The notes: generated from the sequence alone by a model not told the origin. Counted from the stretch's first letter, positions 10,078 through 19,632 are shown. The stretch is DNA of 64,000 bases from Pseudomonas putida S13.1.2 (GCF_000498395.2 NZ_CP010979.1:558001-622000), one strand, 5' to 3'. Translations and numbers: made by a program.

Positions 10078-10362
10078 TCAACGCTGATTCAACGCCTTGT
10101 AGAGTTCGCCGGCAACCTCGGCAATGTTTAGGTAATCACGCCGCAAACGAACGCTATATCGGGCTTCCAGCTGCATCAACGCAAATTCGCATTTGTCGCA
10201 GTCCAGGTGTGCCAGCAAGGTACCTGGCCCTGCATCGACCACCCCTGCATCCTGAAGCATGTCGATCACTTGTCGCTCATATTCCTCACGCTGTCGACGG
10301 GTTGCGGTATCCACGATGAAGGAGGCTCCTGGCTTGATATCGAGAGCCTCAATCTTCAGCAC
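10078..10362 (-). CDS. Unknown 94-residue protein next to orphan Rhs gene
   Basis: A small acidic protein starting at a GTG (10360-10362) with a weak ribosome site. It has no signal peptide or membrane segment. The C-terminal half, LDCDKCEFALMQLEARYSVRL and what follows, looks like a helical bundle with a faint acyl-carrier-like outline, but the DSL serine is replaced by DKC, so no carrier function is claimed. Its base composition is lower in GC than the metabolic genes nearby. It lies 59 bp downstream of the Rhs1 stop on the same strand, the usual position of an immunity gene, but copy A of the flanking repeat lies between the two, so it may instead be an older resident. Confidence 0.55.
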   Translation of the reverse strand: MLKIEALDIKPGASFIVDTATRRQREEYERQVIDMLQDAGVVDAGPGTLLAHLDCDKCEFALMQLEARYSVRLRRDYLNIAEVAGELYKALNQR

Positions 10363-10380
10363 AACCCATCGGCACCGCTA

Positions 10381-10426
10381 CTGGCAAAAATATCAGGTGG
10401 CGTGGTCTACCCTTAAGCCTTTACCG
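10381..10426. repeat. Direct repeat copy A flanking Rhs1
   Basis: About 46 bp matching 11479-11524 with a few differences, both containing CAAAAATATCAGGT and TGGTCTACCCTTAAGCCTT. Copy B covers the last codons of the proline-rich gene and its downstream bases; copy A covers the Rhs1 stop and its downstream bases. The pair brackets the Rhs1 cassette. Confidence 0.8.
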
Positions 10427-11386
10427 CCTTATTCTTGCGGAATGATTGCTAGGTGCGGAAACATTGTCCATCTCGGGACGAGTTTCTGGGTAATACGTCA
10501 CCGGGCCAGCGTCCAGATACTTTTCAGCGGTCAGTACCATGTGCATAACAGGACGAGACTCAAGCGCGCCCTTTTTCAGATTGAGACGCTCCGTGAAAGC
10601 AATGACGGTTTTTCCCGTAATATTGGCGAATTGTTGAGCAAACGAGATTTCGGGGAAACCGGGGCCGTTAGTGCTAGCACTGGCACCTCCGTAGCAATTG
10701 GCCAAAAGAATGGGGCCATCCAGGAATTCGATGTTACGTTGATAGAGACGCTTTGCAAGTTTGTGCGGATTTAGGCCTCCAAGCCGCTGACCGTTTCCAT
10801 GTCCCCATATCCACGTCATGTTGTTTTTAGTGCTTTTTTCGGTCTGACCGGAAAAGACAATCACGTCACTGAAAGGCGTTGCTGGAGCTTTGCCAAAAGT
10901 GACAAAGTTTGAAGTTGCTTCAAGTTTGTGTGGGATGAATTTTCCAATGCCGCGCCCGGACGGATCTTCGAAGTTCACCGGATTTCCCGATACGAACGCA
11001 TAGGAATTGATTCCTCCAAAATCGAATGGGCTGAATCGGTCAGCACTGTTAAACCTCATCAGCGCGGGGTTGTAGGTACGATGTCCGTTGCCAAGCTGAT
11101 ATGAGGCTGTTCCTGCGTCGTATCGCTCTCCTTTGAAAGCCACCGGCAATTCGTTCTTGGGCGCGGTGTATCCATAGGCAGTAAATTGCAACGGCCCGGT
11201 GCGGGCTGGGCCTGAATACCAGGCAGCTGTGCGCTGAGAGTCAATTGCGACTAGCGCTAGGCCCTCCCTATCAAGATCAGCAGTCTTAAAGGCTAATGCG
11301 TTTCGCTGGTGTTGCATCACGCTGACTTTACGCAATGCGCTTATCGACGTTACACAAGACCAGCCCTGATAAAAGTACCAGTTCAT
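10421..11386 (-). CDS. Orphan Rhs-core protein with clan CD peptidase-like tail (Rhs1)
   Basis: The N-terminal half (about residues 65-145) is the Rhs repeat-associated core as found in short orphan genes of pseudomonads: VAFKGERYDAGTASYQLGN, YNPALMRFNSADRFSPF and FVSGNPVNFEDPSG. After DPSG comes a variable tail of about 175 residues. The tail has a hydrophobic strand (DVIVFSG), TWIWGHGNGQ with H196, and GPILLANCYGG with C231, 35 residues apart. The order strand-HG-helix-strand-C is that of clan CD cysteine peptidases (caspase, gingipain and C80 types), so a protease effector is inferred. There is no secretion signal or long repeat shell. The start is GTG 11389 or ATG 11386. It is AT-richer than its neighbours, and direct repeats flank it. 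Confidence 0.8.
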   Translation of the reverse strand: MNWYFYQGWSCVTSISALRKVSVMQHQRNALAFKTADLDREGLALVAIDSQRTAAWYSGPARTGPLQFTAYGYTAPKNELPVAFKGERYDAGTASYQLGNGHRTYNPALMRFNSADRFSPFDFGGINSYAFVSGNPVNFEDPSGRGIGKFIPHKLEATSNFVTFGKAPATPFSDVIVFSGQTEKSTKNNMTWIWGHGNGQRLGGLNPHKLAKRLYQRNIEFLDGPILLANCYGGASASTNGPGFPEISFAQQFANITGKTVIAFTERLNLKKGALESRPVMHMVLTAEKYLDAGPVTYYPETRPEMDNVSAPSNHSARIRR

Positions 11387-11435
11387 CACGTTCCCGACCC
11401 TTATGAGGAAGGTGGCGGTTCACAGCAGCGGGTTT

Positions 11436-11460
11436 GGGGCTACATGACGATGGTAGCCCC
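11436..11460. other. Hairpin upstream of Rhs1
   Basis: A perfect 8-bp stem, GGGGCTAC / GTAGCCCC, with a 9-base loop. No T-run follows on either strand, so it is not a typical terminator. It lies between the Rhs1 start and repeat copy B; its role is unknown. Confidence 0.5.
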
Positions 11461-11478
11461 GGCATACTGACAATGCGA

Positions 11479-11524
11479 CTGACAAAAATATCAGGTCTGT
11501 GGTCTACCCTTAAGCCTTCACCGG
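11479..11524. repeat. Direct repeat copy B flanking Rhs1
   Basis: Partner of the repeat at 10381-10426. It spans the final codons and stop of the proline-rich small gene plus about 30 bp beyond it. Confidence 0.8.
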
Positions 11525-11671
11525 TGGCTCCTGGCTCGGCGGGTCGCCCACCGTTGGCGGCATGGTTGGCTTGATCGGCAGCTCGTCCGGCTCTTCTTCC
11601 GGCACGGGCGGCGGCAAGCTGGGGTCGTCGATGTTGGGATCGGGGGTTTCCGGTGGAATGGGAATGTTCAT
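11510..11671 (-). CDS. Small proline-rich acidic protein
   Basis: A 53-residue protein rich in Pro, Glu and Asp (PPVPEEEPDELPIKP), predicted to be disordered, with no known domain. The ATG at 11671 is preceded by GAGGTCAGG; an upstream in-frame ATG at 11818 would run into the glgE leader on the other strand and is rejected. It is divergent from glgE, 140 bp apart. Function unknown. Its 3' end is duplicated beyond the Rhs1 gene, which suggests it was the insertion site of that cassette. Confidence 0.6.
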   Translation of the reverse strand: MNIPIPPETPDPNIDDPSLPPPVPEEEPDELPIKPTMPPTVGDPPSQEPPVKA

Positions 11672-11811
11672 GGCCTGACCTCGCGTGGGTGGAATGAAGA
11701 GGTGCTGCAGGCTCTGACCGCTGGCAGCTGCCGTTCGCTCAATTTTTTTGAACCCCGCGCCTGTACCCGGCTCTGAACCCTTACCGCCACCAGCCTGAGG
11801 GAGCAAGGTCG

Positions 11812-13830
11812 ATGTCACGTAACGAGCCCTTTGAAAGTGTGCCCATGGCGAATGATCACCCCGAGCAGGCCATCAGCCTGTCCCAGGCGCTGCTGGCGCC
11901 GCGTATCGTGATCGAAGACACCGAACCCGTGCTCGAAGCCGGCACCTTTGCCGCCAAGGCCATAAGCGGCCAGCCGGTGGCGGTCAGCAGCAAGGTCTAC
12001 AGCGATGGCCACGACCGCCTGGCGGTGATGCTCAACTGGCGCCAGGCGCACAGCCGGCGCTGGCATTGCGTGCCGATGCAATCGGCGGGCAACGACCTGT
12101 GGCTGGCCGAGTTCACCCCCACCGAACTTGGCCCGCACCTGTTCAGCATCGAGGCCTGGGTCGACCCGTTCGCCACCTATAGCCATGATTTGGAGAAAAA
12201 GTACAACGCCGGTGTCGAGGTGAAACTGGAACTGGAAGAGGGCCGCTTGATGCTGGGCAAAGGCATCGAGCTGTGCAGCGGTGCCGTGCGCGATGAGCTC
12301 GAAGCGCTGCAGCAGCGCCTGGCGGAACTGGATACCGACGGGCAGGTGGCACTGTTGCTGGGCCCGGACGTTGCGCACCTGATGAGCGAAGCGGGGCACC
12401 GCAGTTACCTGGCCCGCAGCCGCGAGTTCCCCGTCGATGTCGACCGCCCGGCCGCGCAGTTCGCCAGTTGGTACGAGCTGTTCCCGCGCTCGATCACCGA
12501 CGACCCACAGCGCCACGGCACCTTCAACGATGTGCACCAACGCCTGCCGATGATCCGTGACATGGGCTTCGATGTGCTGTACTTCCCGCCCATCCACCCC
12601 ATCGGCACGCAGCACCGCAAGGGCCGCAACAACGCCCTCAAGGCCGAGCCCGGCGACCCTGGCAGCCCCTATGCCATCGGCAGTGCCGAAGGCGGCCATG
12701 ACGCCATCCATCCGCAGCTGGGCACGCGGGAAGACTTCCGTCGGCTGGTTGCCGCCGCCGCCGAGCATGGCCTGGAAATCGCCCTGGATTTCGCTATCCA
12801 GTGCTCGCAGGACCACCCTTGGCTCAAAGAGCACCCCGGCTGGTTCAGCTGGCGCCCGGACGGCACCATTCGCTACGCCGAGAACCCGCCGAAAAAGTAC
12901 CAGGACATTGTCAACGTCGATTTCTACGCCCCGGATGCCGTCCCGTCGCTGTGGCTGGCGCTGCGCGACGTGGTGGTCGGCTGGGTAGAGGAGGGCGTGA
13001 AAACCTTCCGCGTCGACAACCCGCACACCAAACCACTGCCGTTCTGGCAATGGCTGATTGCCAATGTGCGCAGCCAGCACCCCGACGTCATCTTCCTTGC
13101 CGAAGCGTTCACCCGGCCGGCGATGATGGCGCGTCTGGGCAAGGTTGGCTACGCGCAAAGCTATACCTACTTCACCTGGCGCAACCAGAAGCAGGAACTG
13201 CGCGAGTATTTCGAGCAGCTTAACCAGCCGCCGTGGAGCCAGTGCTACCGGCCCAACTTCTTTGTCAACACGCCGGATATCAACCCGTTCTTCCTGCACA
13301 CTTCCGGTCGTGCCGGGTTCCTCATTCGCGCCGCGCTGGCCACCATGGGCTCCGGCCTGTGGGGCATGTACTCCGGCTTCGAGCTGTGCGAAAGCGCGCC
13401 GCTGCCGGGCAAGGAGGAATACCTGGATTCGGAGAAATACCAGATTCGCCCGCGCGATTTCACCCAGCCCGGCAACATCATTGCCGAGATCGCCCAGCTC
13501 AACCGCATTCGCCGGCAGAACCGCGCCTTGCAAACGCACCTGGGCGTGGCGTTTTTCAACTGCTGGAACGACAACATCCTGTACTTCGCCAAGCGCACGC
13601 CCGAGCGTGACAATTTCATCCTGGTGGCGATCAGCCTGGACCCGCACAACGCCCAGGAGGCGCATTTCGAGCTGCCGCTGTGGGAGCTGGGGCTGGACGA
13701 CGACGCCGACACTCAAGGCGAAGACTTGATGAACGGCCACCGCTGGACCTGGCATGGCAAGACCCAATGGATGCGTATTGAGCCCTGGCATCAGCCATTC
13801 GGAATCTGGCGCATCGAAAAAGCCCGTTAA
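11812..13830 (+). CDS. glgE: Alpha-1,4-glucan:maltose-1-phosphate maltosyltransferase
   Basis: Adds maltosyl units from alpha-maltose 1-phosphate to the non-reducing end of alpha-1,4-glucans. At 672 residues it matches the family. An N-terminal beta domain is followed by a GH13 barrel with YFPPIHPIG, nucleophile D402 in FRVDNPHTKP, and general acid E431 in FLAEAFTRP, then a C-terminal beta domain. The VDNPHTKP form is diagnostic for GlgE (GH13_3) against ordinary amylases. The first ATG (11812) has an AAGG site; M12 is a possible alternative. It leads the plus-strand arm glgE-treS-glgB and takes the product of the maltokinase half of the next gene. A REP pair separates the two. Confidence 0.95.
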   Translation: MSRNEPFESVPMANDHPEQAISLSQALLAPRIVIEDTEPVLEAGTFAAKAISGQPVAVSSKVYSDGHDRLAVMLNWRQAHSRRWHCVPMQSAGNDLWLAEFTPTELGPHLFSIEAWVDPFATYSHDLEKKYNAGVEVKLELEEGRLMLGKGIELCSGAVRDELEALQQRLAELDTDGQVALLLGPDVAHLMSEAGHRSYLARSREFPVDVDRPAAQFASWYELFPRSITDDPQRHGTFNDVHQRLPMIRDMGFDVLYFPPIHPIGTQHRKGRNNALKAEPGDPGSPYAIGSAEGGHDAIHPQLGTREDFRRLVAAAAEHGLEIALDFAIQCSQDHPWLKEHPGWFSWRPDGTIRYAENPPKKYQDIVNVDFYAPDAVPSLWLALRDVVVGWVEEGVKTFRVDNPHTKPLPFWQWLIANVRSQHPDVIFLAEAFTRPAMMARLGKVGYAQSYTYFTWRNQKQELREYFEQLNQPPWSQCYRPNFFVNTPDINPFFLHTSGRAGFLIRAALATMGSGLWGMYSGFELCESAPLPGKEEYLDSEKYQIRPRDFTQPGNIIAEIAQLNRIRRQNRALQTHLGVAFFNCWNDNILYFAKRTPERDNFILVAISLDPHNAQEAHFELPLWELGLDDDADTQGEDLMNGHRWTWHGKTQWMRIEPWHQPFGIWRIEKAR

Positions 13831-13850
13831 CAAGGCTCAGACTGGGCCCC

Positions 13851-13939
13851 CTGTAGGAGCGGGTTTACCCGCGAACACCGGCGAAGCCGGTGCCATGCAC
13901 CGCGGCGTCATCTTCGCGGGTAAACCCGCTCCCACAGGG
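13851..13939. repeat. REP cluster between glgE and treS
   Basis: Outer REPs in opposite orientation (starting CTGTAGGAGCGGG, ending CCGCTCCCACAGG) with an inner CACCGGCGAAGCCGGTG hairpin. They occupy most of the 156-bp gap between cotranscribed genes and could uncouple expression of glgE from treS-glgB. Confidence 0.9.
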
Positions 13940-13986
13940 ATCGAGCCAGCTCGGATGTCTGTGCATGCAATTGAAAGGAGTCACCC

Positions 13987-16900
13987 ATGGCCAAGCGTTC
14001 ACGCCCGGCAGCCTTCATCGATGACCCGCTGTGGTACAAGGACGCCGTCATCTACCAGTTGCACATCAAGTCGTTCTTCGACGCGAACAACGACGGCATC
14101 GGTGATTTCGCCGGCCTGATCAGCAAGCTGGACTACATTGCCGAACTGGGCGTCAACACCCTGTGGCTGCTGCCTTTCTACCCTTCGCCACGGCGCGACG
14201 ACGGCTATGACATTGCCGAATACAAGGCCGTGCACCCCGACTATGGCAGCATGGCCGATGCCCGCCGCTTCATCAGCGAGGCACACAAGCGTGGCTTGCG
14301 GGTGATCACCGAACTGGTGATCAACCACACCAGCGATCAGCACCCGTGGTTCCAGCGTGCGCGCCACGCCAAGCGCGGCAGCAAGACGCGCGACTTCTAT
14401 GTGTGGTCGGACGACGACCAGAAATACGACGGCACGCGGATCATCTTCCTCGACACCGAAAAGTCCAACTGGACCTGGGACCCGGTCGCCGGCCAGTATT
14501 TCTGGCACCGCTTCTACTCGCACCAGCCAGACCTCAACTTCGACAATCCGCTGGTGCTCAAGGCGGTGATCGGGGTGATGCGCTTCTGGCTGGATCTGGG
14601 TGTCGATGGCCTGCGCCTGGACGCGATCCCTTACCTGATCGAGCGTGACGGCACCAACAACGAGAACCTCGCCGAAACCCACGATGTGCTCAAGGCCATC
14701 CGCGCTGAAATCGACGCCAACTACCCCGACCGCATGTTGCTGGCCGAGGCCAACCAGTGGCCCGAAGACACCCGCCCGTACTTCGGCGAAGGTGATGGCG
14801 ACGAGTGCCACATGGCCTTCCACTTTCCGTTGATGCCGCGCATGTACATGGCCCTGGCCATGGAGGACCGCTTCCCGATCACCGACATCCTGCGCCAGAC
14901 GCCGGAAATTCCGGCCAACTGCCAATGGGCAATCTTTCTGCGCAACCACGATGAGCTGACCCTGGAAATGGTCACCGACCGCGAGCGCGACTACCTGTGG
15001 AACTACTACGCCGAAGACCGCCGTGCGCGCATCAACCTGGGCATTCGGCGGCGCCTGGCACCGCTGCTGCAGCGTGACCGCCGGCGCATAGAGCTGCTGA
15101 CCAGCCTGCTGCTGTCGATGCCGGGCACGCCAACCCTGTACTACGGTGACGAGCTGGGCATGGGCGACAACATCTATCTGGGCGACCGGGATGGTGTGCG
15201 TACTCCCATGCAATGGTCGCCCGACCGCAACGGCGGTTTTTCCCGCGCCGACCCTCAGCGCCTGGTGCTGCCGCCGATCATGGACCCGCTATACGGCTAC
15301 CAGACCGTCAACGTAGAAGCGCAGAGCCACGACCCGCACTCATTGCTGAACTGGACCCGGCGTATGCTGGCCGTGCGCAAGCAGCAGAAGGCCTTTGGCC
15401 GCGGCAGCCTGCGAACCCTTACGCCCAGCAACCGGCGCATCCTCGCGTACATCCGCGAGTACACCGATGCCGATGGCAACACCGAGGTCATCCTGTGCGT
15501 GGCCAACGTATCCCGCGCCGCCCAGGCTGCCGAACTGGAATTGTCACAATACGCCGACAAAGTACCGGTGGAGATGCTCGGCGGCAGCGCCTTCCCGCCC
15601 ATCGGGCAACTGCCGTTCCTGCTGACCCTGCCACCCTATGCCTTTTACTGGTTCCTGCTGGCCTCCCACGACCGCATGCCCAGCTGGCACATCCAGGCCA
15701 CCGAGGGGTTACCCGAATTGACTACACTGGTATTGCGCAAGCGCATGGAAGAACTGCTGGAAGCACCCGCCCGCGACACCCTGCAAACCACCATCCTGCC
15801 GCAGTACCTGCCCAAGCGGCGCTGGTTCGCCGGCAAGGAAGGGCCTATAGACGAGGTGCGCCTGCGCTACGGCGTGCGCTTCGCTACCGCCACCACGCCC
15901 GTGCTGCTCAGCGAAATCGAAGTGCTCAGCGGGGGTGTGGCCAACCACTACCAGCTACCGTTTGGCCTGCTGCCCGAAGACCAGATCAACACAGCGCTGC
16001 CGCAGCAGCTGGCCTTGTCGCGGGTGCGCCGTGCCCATCAGGTAGGCCTGATTACCGATGCCTTCGTGCTCGAACCGTTTATCCGCGCGGTACTGCACGG
16101 CTGCCAGAATGGCCTGCGCCTGCCCTGTGGCAGTGGCGCTGGCGAGCTGCGTTTCGAGTGCACCGGCCTGCTGGCGGCCCTTGGGTTGAACGATGAAAGC
16201 GCAGTGCGCTACCTCAGTGCCGAGCAGTCCAACAGCTCGGTGGTGATCGGCGACAGCGTGGTGCTCAAGCTGATCCGCCGGGTCAACCCGGGCATTCATC
16301 CAGAACTGGAAATGAGTGCCTACCTGACCGCCGCCGGCTTTGCCAATATTTCGCCATTGCTGGCCTGGGTCAGTCGGGTGGACGAGCAGAATGCCCCCCA
16401 CCTGCTGATGATCGCCCAGGGCTACCTGAGCAACCAGGGCGATGCCTGGGCCTGGACCCAGAACACCCTGGAGCGGGCCATCCGCGACCAGATGGCGCCG
16501 GCTGGCGGCGATGCCGAGGTACACACCGATGCCTTGGAGGAGCTCACCGGCTTTGCCGCCTTGCTCGGCCAACGCCTGGGCGAGATGCACCTGCTGCTGG
16601 CCGCGCCGACCGACGATCAGGCCTTCCGCCCACGCCCCAGCGATGCTGACGACAGCCAGCGCTGGGGTACGCAGATCAGCGCCGAACTGAACCACGCCCT
16701 TGACCTGCTGGCCCAGCACCGTGACGCCCTCGACCCCGACAGCCAGGCCCTGGTCGACGACCTGCAACAGCAGCGCGATGGCCTGGCCCAGCACATCGCC
16801 AACCTGGCGGAGCAGGCCGAGGGTGGCCTGCTGATGCGGGTGCACGGCGACCTGCACCTGGGCCAGGTGCTGGTAGTGCAGGGCGATGCCTACCTGATCG

Positions 16901-17304
16901 ATTTCGAGGGCGAACCATCCCGTCCACTGCAAGAGCGCCGGGCAAAACACAGCCCGTACAAGGATGTCAGCGGCGTGTTGCGCTCCTTCGACTATGCTGC
17001 TGCGATGATCCTGCGCAGCGCGTCTGCGGTCGACCTTTCCGGCCCGGCGCAGCAGGCTCGTCAGCGGGTCGCCCGGCAGTACCTGCATCAGTCGCGCCAC
17101 GCCTTTGTCGAAGCCTATGGCCTGGCCACCGCCGCCATGCCCCATGCCTGGAAAATGGCCGAGGGCGAGCGCGCCGCACTGGAACTGTTCTGCCTGGAAA
17201 AAGCCGCCTACGAGATCACATATGAAGCCGAAAACCGTCCGAGCTGGCTGGCCGTGCCTTTGCATGGCTTGCATGGACTGATCAGTACCTGGGGAGAGTC
17301 ATAG
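13987..17304 (+). CDS. treS: Fused trehalose synthase / maltokinase
   Basis: A bifunctional enzyme of 1105 residues. The TreS part (about 1-550, GH13_16) interconverts trehalose and maltose, with YQLHIKSFFDANNDGIGDF near the start, nucleophile D212 (GLRLDAIPYL) and acid E254 (LLAEANQWPED). The C-terminal part (about 560-1100) is a maltokinase with an N-terminal cap and a kinase-type core: catalytic RVHGDLHLGQ (D955) and metal-binding LIDFEGEP (D972). Maltose made by one half can be phosphorylated by the other for GlgE. In actinobacteria the two are usually separate proteins; the fusion is common in pseudomonads. An AAAGGAG site precedes ATG 13987. glgB starts immediately after the stop. Confidence 0.96.
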   Translation: MAKRSRPAAFIDDPLWYKDAVIYQLHIKSFFDANNDGIGDFAGLISKLDYIAELGVNTLWLLPFYPSPRRDDGYDIAEYKAVHPDYGSMADARRFISEAHKRGLRVITELVINHTSDQHPWFQRARHAKRGSKTRDFYVWSDDDQKYDGTRIIFLDTEKSNWTWDPVAGQYFWHRFYSHQPDLNFDNPLVLKAVIGVMRFWLDLGVDGLRLDAIPYLIERDGTNNENLAETHDVLKAIRAEIDANYPDRMLLAEANQWPEDTRPYFGEGDGDECHMAFHFPLMPRMYMALAMEDRFPITDILRQTPEIPANCQWAIFLRNHDELTLEMVTDRERDYLWNYYAEDRRARINLGIRRRLAPLLQRDRRRIELLTSLLLSMPGTPTLYYGDELGMGDNIYLGDRDGVRTPMQWSPDRNGGFSRADPQRLVLPPIMDPLYGYQTVNVEAQSHDPHSLLNWTRRMLAVRKQQKAFGRGSLRTLTPSNRRILAYIREYTDADGNTEVILCVANVSRAAQAAELELSQYADKVPVEMLGGSAFPPIGQLPFLLTLPPYAFYWFLLASHDRMPSWHIQATEGLPELTTLVLRKRMEELLEAPARDTLQTTILPQYLPKRRWFAGKEGPIDEVRLRYGVRFATATTPVLLSEIEVLSGGVANHYQLPFGLLPEDQINTALPQQLALSRVRRAHQVGLITDAFVLEPFIRAVLHGCQNGLRLPCGSGAGELRFECTGLLAALGLNDESAVRYLSAEQSNSSVVIGDSVVLKLIRRVNPGIHPELEMSAYLTAAGFANISPLLAWVSRVDEQNAPHLLMIAQGYLSNQGDAWAWTQNTLERAIRDQMAPAGGDAEVHTDALEELTGFAALLGQRLGEMHLLLAAPTDDQAFRPRPSDADDSQRWGTQISAELNHALDLLAQHRDALDPDSQALVDDLQQQRDGLAQHIANLAEQAEGGLLMRVHGDLHLGQVLVVQGDAYLIDFEGEPSRPLQERRAKHSPYKDVSGVLRSFDYAAAMILRSASAVDLSGPAQQARQRVARQYLHQSRHAFVEAYGLATAAMPHAWKMAEGERAALELFCLEKAAYEITYEAENRPSWLAVPLHGLHGLISTWGES

Positions 17305-19515
17305 ATGAATGCAACCACGCGTGAAAACGGCGGCCTTCGGCAACGGGACCTGGACGCCCTGGCCCGCGCCGAACACGCCGATCCTTTTGCAGTACTTGGC
17401 CCCCATGGCGACGGCAAGGGCGGTGTGTTTATCCGCGCCTTTCTGCCCAATGCGCTGAATGCACGGGTGCTGGCGCGCGATGATGGGCGCGTGCTGGCCG
17501 AAATGGTGCAAGGTGCAGTGCCGGGGTTGTTCACCGCGCACCTTGATGATGCACAAGCCTATCTGCTGCAAATCGGCTGGGCCGGTGGCGAGCAAGTCAC
17601 CGAAGACCCTTACAGCTTTGGCCCGCAACTGGGCGACATGGACTTGCACCTGTTCGCCGAAGGCAACCACCGCGACTTGTCCGGGCGCTTCGGGGCCCAG
17701 CCGATCCAGGTGGATGGCATCGACGGCGTGTGTTTCTCGGTATGGGCGCCGAATGCCCGGCGGGTATCGGTGGTGGGTGATTTCAACAACTGGGACGGCC
17801 GCCGCCACCCCATGCGCCTGCGCCACGGCGCCGGGGTGTGGGAGCTGTTCGTGCCGCGCCTGGGCGTGGGCGAAACCTACAAGTTCGAGGTGCTGGGCAA
17901 GGACGGGATACTGCCACTCAAGGCAGACCCGCTGGCCCGCGCTACCGAATTGCCGCCGAGCACCGCGTCCAAGGTGGCCGGTGAGCTCAGCCATGCGTGG
18001 CAGGACCACGACTGGATGGCACAGCGGGCCCAGCGCCATGCCTACAATGCGCCCTTGTCGATCTACGAACTGCACCCAGGGTCATGGCGCTGCGAACTGG
18101 ACGAGGCAGGTGAAGTCGGCCGCTACTACAACTGGCGCGAACTGGCCGAGCGGCTGGTGCCCTATGTGCAGGAGCTGGGCTTTACCCATATCGAATTGCT
18201 GCCGATCATGGAGCACCCGTTCGGCGGCTCCTGGGGCTACCAGCCACTGTCGATGTTCGCGCCCACCTCGCGTTACGGCACTGCCGAGGACTTTGCCGCG
18301 TTCATCGATGCCTGCCACCAAGGCGGCATTGGCGTGCTGCTGGATTGGGTGCCGGCGCATTTCCCCACTGACGAACACGGCCTGGCGCGTTTCGACGGCA
18401 CCGCGCTGTACGAATACGACAACCCCCTGGAGGGCTACCACCAGGACTGGAACACGCTGATCTACAACCTTGGCCGCAACGAAGTGCGCGGCTTCATGAT
18501 GGCCTCGGCGCTGCACTGGCTGAAGCACTTCCACATCGACGGCCTGCGCGTGGATGCGGTGGCCTCGATGCTGTACCGCGACTATTCGCGCAAGGCCGGC
18601 GAATGGGTGCCCAACCGCTACGGCGGGCGCGAGAACCTGGAGGCTATCGACTTCATTCGCCACCTCAACGGCGTGGCTGCCGTCGAGGCCCCCGGTGCAT
18701 TGATCATCGCCGAGGAGTCCACCGCCTGGCCCGGCGTCAGCCAGCCGACCCAGCAGGGCGGCCTGGGCTTTGCCTACAAGTGGAACATGGGCTGGATGCA
18801 CGACACCCTGCATTACATCCAGAACGACCCGGTGCACCGCACCCACCACCACAACGAGATGAGCTTCGGGCTGATCTACGCCTATTCCGAGCATTTCATC
18901 CTGCCCATCTCCCATGACGAAGTGGTGCATGGCAAACACTCGCTGATCGACAAGATGCCCGGCGACCGCTGGCAGAAGTTTGCCAACCTGCGCGCCTACC
19001 TCACCTTCATGTGGGCGCACCCTGGCAAGAAGTTGCTGTTCATGGGCTGCGAGTTCGGCCAGTGGCGTGAGTGGGACCATGACAGCGAATTGGACTGGTA
19101 CCTGTTGCAGTACCCCGAGCACCAAGGCGTGCAGCGCCTGGTGGGCGACCTCAACCGTCTGTACCGCGAAGAGCCGGCGCTGCACGAGCAGGATTGCCAG
19201 CCGCAGGGCTTCCAGTGGCTGATTGGCGACGACGCGCAGAACAGCGTGTACGCCTGGCTGCGCTGGAGCAGCAGCGGCGAGCCGGTGCTGGTGGTAGCCA
19301 ACTTCACCCCGGTACCGCGTGAGGGCTACCGTATTGGCGTGCCGTTTGGCGAGCGCTGGCAAGAGCTGCTGAACAGCGATGCCGAGCTGTACGCTGGGTC
19401 CAACGTGGGCAACCTGGGGGCAGTGGCCAGTGAGGCAGTGGCCAGCCATGGGCAGCCATTGTCGCTGGCGCTAAATTTGCCGCCGCTTGGCGTTTTGATA
19501 ATGAAACCGGCCTGA
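17305..19515 (+). CDS. glgB: 1,4-alpha-glucan branching enzyme
   Basis: Introduces alpha-1,6 branches into the glucan made by GlgE or GlgA. 736 residues: an N1 domain ([18 protein letters not shown]), a CBM48 domain with [21 protein letters not shown], a GH13 barrel with nucleophile D417 ([15 protein letters not shown]) and acid E470 (IAEESTAWP), [12 protein letters not shown], and a C-terminal beta domain. The ATG directly abuts the treS stop (TAGATG), so translational coupling is likely. The size and N1 domain match the proteobacterial long form. Confidence 0.96.
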   Translation: MNATTRENGGLRQRDLDALARAEHADPFAVLGPHGDGKGGVFIRAFLPNALNARVLARDDGRVLAEMVQGAVPGLFTAHLDDAQAYLLQIGWAGGEQVTEDPYSFGPQLGDMDLHLFAEGNHRDLSGRFGAQPIQVDGIDGVCFSVWAPNARRVSVVGDFNNWDGRRHPMRLRHGAGVWELFVPRLGVGETYKFEVLGKDGILPLKADPLARATELPPSTASKVAGELSHAWQDHDWMAQRAQRHAYNAPLSIYELHPGSWRCELDEAGEVGRYYNWRELAERLVPYVQELGFTHIELLPIMEHPFGGSWGYQPLSMFAPTSRYGTAEDFAAFIDACHQGGIGVLLDWVPAHFPTDEHGLARFDGTALYEYDNPLEGYHQDWNTLIYNLGRNEVRGFMMASALHWLKHFHIDGLRVDAVASMLYRDYSRKAGEWVPNRYGGRENLEAIDFIRHLNGVAAVEAPGALIIAEESTAWPGVSQPTQQGGLGFAYKWNMGWMHDTLHYIQNDPVHRTHHHNEMSFGLIYAYSEHFILPISHDEVVHGKHSLIDKMPGDRWQKFANLRAYLTFMWAHPGKKLLFMGCEFGQWREWDHDSELDWYLLQYPEHQGVQRLVGDLNRLYREEPALHEQDCQPQGFQWLIGDDAQNSVYAWLRWSSSGEPVLVVANFTPVPREGYRIGVPFGERWQELLNSDAELYAGSNVGNLGAVASEAVASHGQPLSLALNLPPLGVLIMKPA

Positions 19516-19529
19516 CGTTTTGCCTGCAC

Positions 19530-19627
19530 TGGCCTCTTCGCGGGCATGCCCGCTCCCACAGGGATTGCACAATGTTCAGTCCCTGTGCTGTCGCTGTGGG
19601 AGCGGGCGCGCCCGCGAAAGGGCCGGG
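19530..19627. repeat. REP pair after glgB
   Basis: Two inverted REPs (cores at about 19535-19562 and 19592-19620) between glgB and the truncated autotransporter copy. They probably mark the original junction between glgB and the autotransporter 3' end. Confidence 0.9.
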
Positions 19628-19632
19628 CCTGC

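Noticed and set aside
11815-13833. 672-codon open frame antisense to glgE
   Set aside because: An exact mirror of the glgE coding region, composition-driven.
15955-17274. 439-codon open frame antisense to the maltokinase part of treS
   Set aside because: A shadow frame; the plus strand has clear kinase motifs.
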